Below are positions 5,001 to 7,930 of a DNA stretch of 7,930 bases, piece after piece. The DNA comes from Verrucomicrobiales bacterium (lineage in GTDB: Bacteria; Verrucomicrobiota; Verrucomicrobiia; Limisphaerales; SXQI01): positions 1-7,930 of the forward strand of contig JAQGOX010000529.1 in assembly GCA_028293365.1 (NCBI GenBank), given 5' to 3'. A program made the translations under genes and the position numbers. The notes beneath the pieces are model-generated. The model ran no database searches, was not told the DNA's origin, and saw only the letters and a program-made list of their open reading frames with translations. Each line of letters opens with the position of its first letter. The stretch's first letter is position 1.

Positions 5001-7930
5001 TTGTCGGAACGAGGATCCGCCAGCTCAAGGCTGCTTCCGCCTCCATCCGACCAAAGCCCCCACCGTCCGCCACGGCCGTAAGTCACTTCGTTGGCGATCG
5101 GATAGATTGTGTTTGTCACCACTTGTAACTGCGCGTTGGTAGATACGACCCAATCGGGTCTCGCTAGGGCGAGGCGCTCGCCCTTTCCCGAGAGTGATCC
5201 ACTGAAATCCCCAACCAGGTTTTTCTGATTCAGATTGGTGTAGGAAACCGCGAGCCGCGCCGAATTTTTGGCGACTGCAAGGTAATCGCCGGGTGCCAGC
5301 AGGGTGTTCGGCGGGATCGTGTAGTTTATGCCAGAAACAAATTTCCAACCACCCAGATTCACCGTTTCTGGCCCCCGATTGAAGAGTTCGACAAATTGAT
5401 CATCGCTATCCAGGGAGATGGGCGCATACATGATTTCATTGATCACAATATCCGAGAGCCGGCGCGAGCTGTTCGACGAGCCGGATGTCAGATGGGCCAA
5501 TGGACCGAGATCGGCCGTTCCGTCCGGAATTCGCCCATAGGAAACTCCGTTCTGTTGGTCCTCATAACGAATGCAGTCGAGAACCCTGCTGTTATTCGCG
5601 TTGCGGAAGTAAATCGTTTCTCCTGCGGCCTTCAACGAGAAACCGAGTTGTCCTTCGTTGATTGATACAAATCCTGCCGCCGGAATCGATGTACCCGCAG
5701 GGAATATAAATTTATTTGTTTCTGGGTTATCGCTAAGCGTGCAACCGGAAATATCGAGAGTTTGTTTGCTCCGGTTGTAAAGCTCGATGAAATCCGCCAG
5801 GGGCGGATCACTGTGCGCCAGAAATTCATTGATAACCACGTCCCGCAATGGCTCATTTGACACCGGATCAAGTTTGCCCGGTGACCCACCGGTTGCATCA
5901 CTTGCAGACCACGCCAACGGGTTCCCCTCGCCATAAGAAGGGCGGGCCAGTACGAGCGAGCATCCACCGCCATCCGCCGCCGCAGGCCAGGGAGCCGAGC
6001 CGCTATAATTAATCTCCAGGAAAACACCATCTGCCTGGTTTCTCAGCCGAACCGTTCCACTGCCGTTTGGAAGATTCCCGGAGAATGGCCCTAAAACTCC
6101 ACGCAATCCGTAAATGCTTTCCAGATCCACTGGAGACCGCGCAACCACCAGAAAACCGCCCCCTGGAATCACGGTGCCTGCTGGAAAAGTGTAGTCAATG
6201 CTTCCGTCCAGGCGATATCCGCTCAAATCCTCCGGCTCGCCGCGAGAATTGAAAAGTTCGATATACTCAAGACTATTGGTTGCGACTCCCATCTCGTCCG
6301 TGTTGATCTGACCGTGCGTCTTCATCGGATGATACATGATTTCGGAGATCACGAGACTCGTTCTGCGGCTTGATTGGCCAAGAGTCTCGTGCGGAAGCGA
6401 ACCGCCGGGAGAGGCGCTGGTTACGTTGGAGAAGTCACGAAAAGCGGCCGTCGCGAGTTGGTTCGAGTTATGGCTGGAAACGGCAAACCCCAAAAAAATG
6501 TTTGCGGGCAAAGTAAGGCTGGCAGTTCCGAGCTGCGTCCAATGCTCTCCGTCGAAGCTGCCGAAACCGCTGAACGCATTTCCCGCGCGCTTCAAGCGCA
6601 ACCAGGTGTTGGGATAATTAACCGGGAAACCGCCCGAAACAATCGCGGCCCCATTGGCGGTTATTCTGGATTGGAAAAACATCCCGCTGATGCTGGGGGT
6701 CGCCAGAACATTTGCGGACCGCGACCCTGTGGTGAGATCCTCTCGAGCCATCAGACCCGCCACCGCCCAGGCATCGGAAAGACTGAGAGATTCCAATCGT
6801 ACTTTTACATCGAAATCGCCCGACCGCTTTTGATAGCTCAATTGAAATTGATCGGATGATCCTCCGATAGCGGCGCCAGCGCCGGTAATATTTAAGCCAT
6901 TTCCGGCAAAAACCTGGCTGCCATTAATGATTGGATCACCAATCGCTGAAAGCGCGTAGGATGTGGCGACGAAATGGACCGTCGAGTCCGGAGCGATACT
7001 ATTTTTCGCAACCGACTGATCGACCACGCCGTGAACGATAAGTGTATAATTGGCACCATCCACCATCGTTTCAGTGGTCAGGACTACATTGCTCTGCGAA
7101 AGGTCGAGAGTTGCACCGGATATCGCGAGATTCCCATTTGGACCGCTAATGGCATAGTTCGCCAGGTTTCCTCCCGACTCCGATTCGATCCGTTCGGAGA
7201 ATCCAATCTGCAACTGACTCAAACCGAGCGCCTGTGCACTGACAAGCTGGGGCGCTGTCGTGTCCGCAACTACAGTTAAAAATGCGACACTGCTCGTCAC
7301 GGAATGCGCTGAATTGTTCGAAAAATTGGCTGCGATCAGCCGGAATTCCGCACCGTTATCGGAGAGAGAAACTGCCGGAATGGTGTAATAGACGTTGGTC
7401 GCCCCTGAAATCGGAGTACGGTTCTTCAGCCACTGCAATGCCGGGGATGGAACGCCGGAAACCTGTGCCGTGAACGTTGCGGCTTCCGATTCATTTGCAC
7501 GAACGTTCGCCGGTTGCGTCACAATGATCGGCGGTGTTTCCGCTGCCGATTCGCCGCTGATCGCGTAGATGCCGGTTGAGCCGGCGGAGCTGGCCTTATC
7601 AAAGGTGATGCTGGCAATGGCCTTATTCTGGGATCCCAACAGATTCACCAAATCGAGCGACGTTTGATAAAAGCGGGGGTTGCCGGGATTTCCTTCTGTT
7701 GCGCCGGTACCCAAAAAAATCCGTTCGACCCCCTGGAGTGCGAAACCACTGTTGTTGAACCAGTCTGGCGCGTTGTAGGTTGTCGTAAAATTACTTCCGT
7801 CGGTAAAATTCAACTTCACATTGGGGGTGCCCCCGCCACTGCCCGAATGTGCGATGAAGGCGATCCGTCGGTAAACCGCAGGTGTGGCAAGCGTTAATGT
7901 GCCAGATGAAACCCCCGTCCCACTGCTTAG
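2009..7930 (-). CDS. Giant modular extracellular protein: lamin-tail domains plus CotH-kinase domain (5' end outside window)
   Basis: The frame is open from the right edge to a TGA at 2011-2009, giving 1973 residues. It has no start signal in the window, so the N-terminus and any signal peptide lie beyond 7930; a GTG at 7819 is internal. Residues are counted from the window edge. 1-127: beta module of Verrucomicrobia-type secreted proteins, with a GSGGG loop near 31-35. 132-221: Ig-like domain (QP..., core W167). 223-321: second Ig-like domain beginning DTTAPQL. 325-502: concanavalin-like, DUF1349-type domain. 524-687, 695-807 and 826-977: lamin-tail domains. About 995-1155: carbohydrate-binding-like jelly roll (NSTFETDAAGW). 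1159-1267: choice-of-anchor-like beta domain (NDPDGL, DDG...AGDG). 1275-1662: CotH-kinase-like domain. 1668-1745: beta-sandwich. 1753-1887: fourth lamin-tail domain. 1900-1973: C-terminal module ending FFRIRLLNQP. The likely location is the cell surface or secreted; the role may be adhesion or polymer binding, with possible protein phosphorylation. Substrate and partner are unknown. Confidence 0.9.
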   Translation of the reverse strand, partial: LSSGTGVSSGTLTLATPAVYRRIAFIAHSGSGGGTPNVKLNFTDGSNFTTTYNAPDWFNNSGFALQGVERIFLGTGATEGNPGNPRFYQTSLDLVNLLGSQNKAIASITFDKASSAGSTGIYAISGESAAETPPIIVTQPANVRANESEAATFTAQVSGVPSPALQWLKNRTPISGATNVYYTIPAVSLSDNGAEFRLIAANFSNNSAHSVTSSVAFLTVVADTTAPQLVSAQALGLSQLQIGFSERIESESGGNLANYAISGPNGNLAISGATLDLSQSNVVLTTETMVDGANYTLIVHGVVDQSVAKNSIAPDSTVHFVATSYALSAIGDPIINGSQVFAGNGLNITGAGAAIGGSSDQFQLSYQKRSGDFDVKVRLESLSLSDAWAVAGLMAREDLTTGSRSANVLATPSISGMFFQSRITANGAAIVSGGFPVNYPNTWLRLKRAGNAFSGFGSFDGEHWTQLGTASLTLPANIFLGFAVSSHNSNQLATAAFRDFSNVTSASPGGSLPHETLGQSSRRTSLVISEIMYHPMKTHGQINTDEMGVATNSLEYIELFNSRGEPEDLSGYRLDGSIDYTFPAGTVIPGGGFLVVARSPVDLESIYGLRGVLGPFSGNLPNGSGTVRLRNQADGVFLEINYSGSAPWPAAADGGGCSLVLARPSYGEGNPLAWSASDATGGSPGKLDPVSNEPLRDVVINEFLAHSDPPLADFIELYNRSKQTLDISGCTLSDNPETNKFIFPAGTSIPAAGFVSINEGQLGFSLKAAGETIYFRNANNSRVLDCIRYEDQQNGVSYGRIPDGTADLGPLAHLTSGSSNSSRRLSDIVINEIMYAPISLDSDDQFVELFNRGPETVNLGGWKFVSGINYTIPPNTLLAPGDYLAVAKNSARLAVSYTNLNQKNLVGDFSGSLSGKGERLALARPDWVVSTNAQLQVVTNTIYPIANEVTYGRGGRWGLWSDGGGSSLELADPRSDNTFAANWADSDETLKAPWTLVSAKGTIDNGNVAADQLQILLQGSGECLIDNVAVIDAAGINRIANSTFETDAAGWTAEGTESLSGLESGEGYNSNHSYHLRALERGDNQVNRVRTPLTSALASGAQNVTIQARVRWLKGHPEVLFRLRGNWLECAGEMAVPRNPGTPGAPNSRFQSNSGPAISLVQHAPVLPQANEPIVITARVNDPDGLVSVTAKYRIDPATSYSNVPMKDDGVAPDATAGDGLFTGVIPAQSNGTLVAYYISATDGASISRTSVFPNDAPARECLVRTGELQPTGNFPVYRIWMTQATLNTWNGRSKLNNTPLDVTFVLGNERVIYNTQALYAGSPYIAPGYCGPACGRCGYSVTLPADDLFLGEQDLVLDWPGGHGGETSAMQEQLGYWIADKLNLPFSHRYIIRLHVNGITDDARQAVFEAVMQPAGGFVKEWSPDSNSGEFFKIDRAFEFNDGGGLVADPEPRLMNYTTTGGAKKTEHYRWNWNHRSTDRVNDYTNLFNLVDAVNSTAPEPYTSSTSALVDIEEWMGIFATEHIIVNFDAYGHEIGKNMYAFRPDGGKWQLYMFDLDWLMIAAAGRYPPGSAPLFNADDPTITRMFAHPPFARAYWRTVQNAVNGPLNPANSNPVMDAKYQSLRANGIKWCDGQPLTDPTAVKTWFAQRRVALQAQLASVASPFSIKPTVAITNAVAYISGTAPVEVETLQVNGIPILVTWTSVNAWTAAAQLQQGSNVLQVVGFDAAGNAIAGASGTMTVVYQGTPVPPATLVINEWMANNKKTILNPIGGAADDWFELYNYGSNSVNLAGLYLTDDATNHFKFHIPAGYTIAPGRFLLVWADNAASTSGSALHVNFKLSKSGSFLGLYQGNGGLIDTVNFGGQQTDISEGRFPDGAPNLYSMLVPTPGSGNVFVDNRPAFESISIQSGRFSLTWQTSSGQSYQIETTTDLGAGPWVPIGDPQMGTGGSLAFSDDLGESFRFFRIRLLNQP
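2012..2233 (-). other. C-terminal beta module of the giant protein, related to that of the convergent gene
   Basis: Visible residues 1900-1973 contain LTWQTSSGQSYQ, then TTDLGAGPWVPIG, and end FFRIRLLNQP. The last 67 residues of the plus-strand gene (about 1799-1999) follow the same plan: ISWPDQTGSVLQ, NTDLSQPLAWLPV, FFRLLQ. The shared skeleton is [IL]-[ST]-W, a Q five to eight residues later, TDL, W-x-P-[VI] and a terminal FFR[LI]. From memory, such ends are common on secreted proteins of Verrucomicrobiota. Whether they mediate sorting, anchoring or only folding is not known from the sequence. Confidence 0.65.
2945..4108 (-). other. CotH-kinase-like domain of the giant protein
   Basis: These are residues 1275-1662 of the visible protein. 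CotH domains are an atypical kinase fold, first shown in Bacillus spore-coat CotH, which phosphorylates coat proteins; distant relatives occur in fungal CotH invasins and many bacterial secreted proteins. The C-lobe signature is present: HIIVNFDAYGHE followed by KNMYAF gives the H-x-x-x-N-x-D...N-x-Y pattern (N1528, D1530, N1539, Y1541). KWQLYMFDLDW then gives the metal-binding D-x-D (D1556, D1558). The N-lobe is divergent: the usual LRG-containing stretch is replaced by ALYAGSPYIAPGY followed by a CGPACGRC cluster (1331-1338). Activity is therefore plausible but unproven; the domain could be structural. Confidence 0.75.
5000..6361 (-). repeat. Three tandem lamin-tail domains within the giant protein
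   Basis: This is a protein-level repeat. The copies are at 5870-6361, 5510-5848 and 5000-5455. Each opens with a strand of type V-I-[SN]-E (VISEIMYHP, VVINEFLAHS, IVINEIMYAP), followed by [YF][IV]EL[FY]N and a [FI]-P-[AP] turn. A fourth copy (LVINEWMANN, then WFELYNYG) lies at 2270-2674 on the far side of the kinase domain. Lamin-tail domains have an Ig-like fold. In bacteria they occur in secreted proteins, often beside nucleases or CotH domains, and are thought to act as binding or anchoring modules. Copies 1 and 3 carry a DGGG[CS]SL block, whereas copies 2 and 4 carry GR[IF]PDG. DNA identity between copies is low, so the duplication is old. Confidence 0.8.

Noticed and set aside
6374..6859. 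Plus-strand frame of 161 codons opposite the concanavalin-like and first lamin-tail region
   Set aside because: It has low-complexity, shadow-like composition, no motifs, and is fully covered by a coherent domain on the other strand.
7817..7819. GTG as the start codon of the giant protein
   Set aside because: It falls in the middle of a continuous beta module; the same frame is open upstream to the window edge, and no signal peptide follows the GTG.
1..7930. Search by eye for CRISPR arrays, insertion sequences, tRNA/rRNA genes and long direct or inverted DNA repeats
   Set aside because: None was seen; the window is almost entirely filled by three coding regions, and the repeats present are diverged protein domains.

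Overview
The window looks like chromosomal DNA from a Gram-negative bacterium with an outer membrane, most likely a member of the Verrucomicrobiota (Pedosphaera/Limisphaerales-like). This is inferred from protein style, not from any marker gene. The clues are a very long secreted protein combining lamin-tail domains with a CotH-type kinase domain, short C-terminal beta modules ending in FFR[LI], an OprB-type porin start, and weak or absent Shine-Dalgarno sequences. Base composition is about half GC with no obvious foreign island. There are no RNA genes, transposases, integrases, CRISPR arrays or defence genes.

Layout from left to right: (1) positions 1-234, minus strand, hold the first 78 residues of a carbohydrate-porin (OprB family) gene that leaves the window on the left. 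(2) Positions 235-424 are a short divergent intergenic region that must carry the 5' signals of both flanking genes. (3) Positions 425-2002, plus strand, encode a secreted protein of about 525 residues from an uncharacterised, probably beta-propeller family. (4) Only six bases after its stop, positions 2009-7930 on the minus strand encode at least 1973 residues of a giant modular extracellular protein. Its 5' end lies beyond the right edge. In protein order it has an N-terminal beta module, an Ig-like domain, a second Ig-like domain, a concanavalin-like domain, three lamin-tail domains, a carbohydrate-binding-like module, a beta domain, a CotH-kinase domain, a beta-sandwich, a fourth lamin-tail domain and a C-terminal module.

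All three genes encode exported or envelope proteins: a porin, a secreted propeller-like protein, and a modular surface or secreted protein. The two convergent genes end in related C-terminal modules, which suggests a shared way of being exported, anchored or folded. A role in extracellular polymer binding or uptake is a reasonable guess from the porin and adhesion-type domains, but nothing in the window names a substrate. I see no clear new multi-gene system. The most noteworthy points are the architecture of the giant protein, a cysteine cluster in its kinase-like domain, and the shared C-terminal module.
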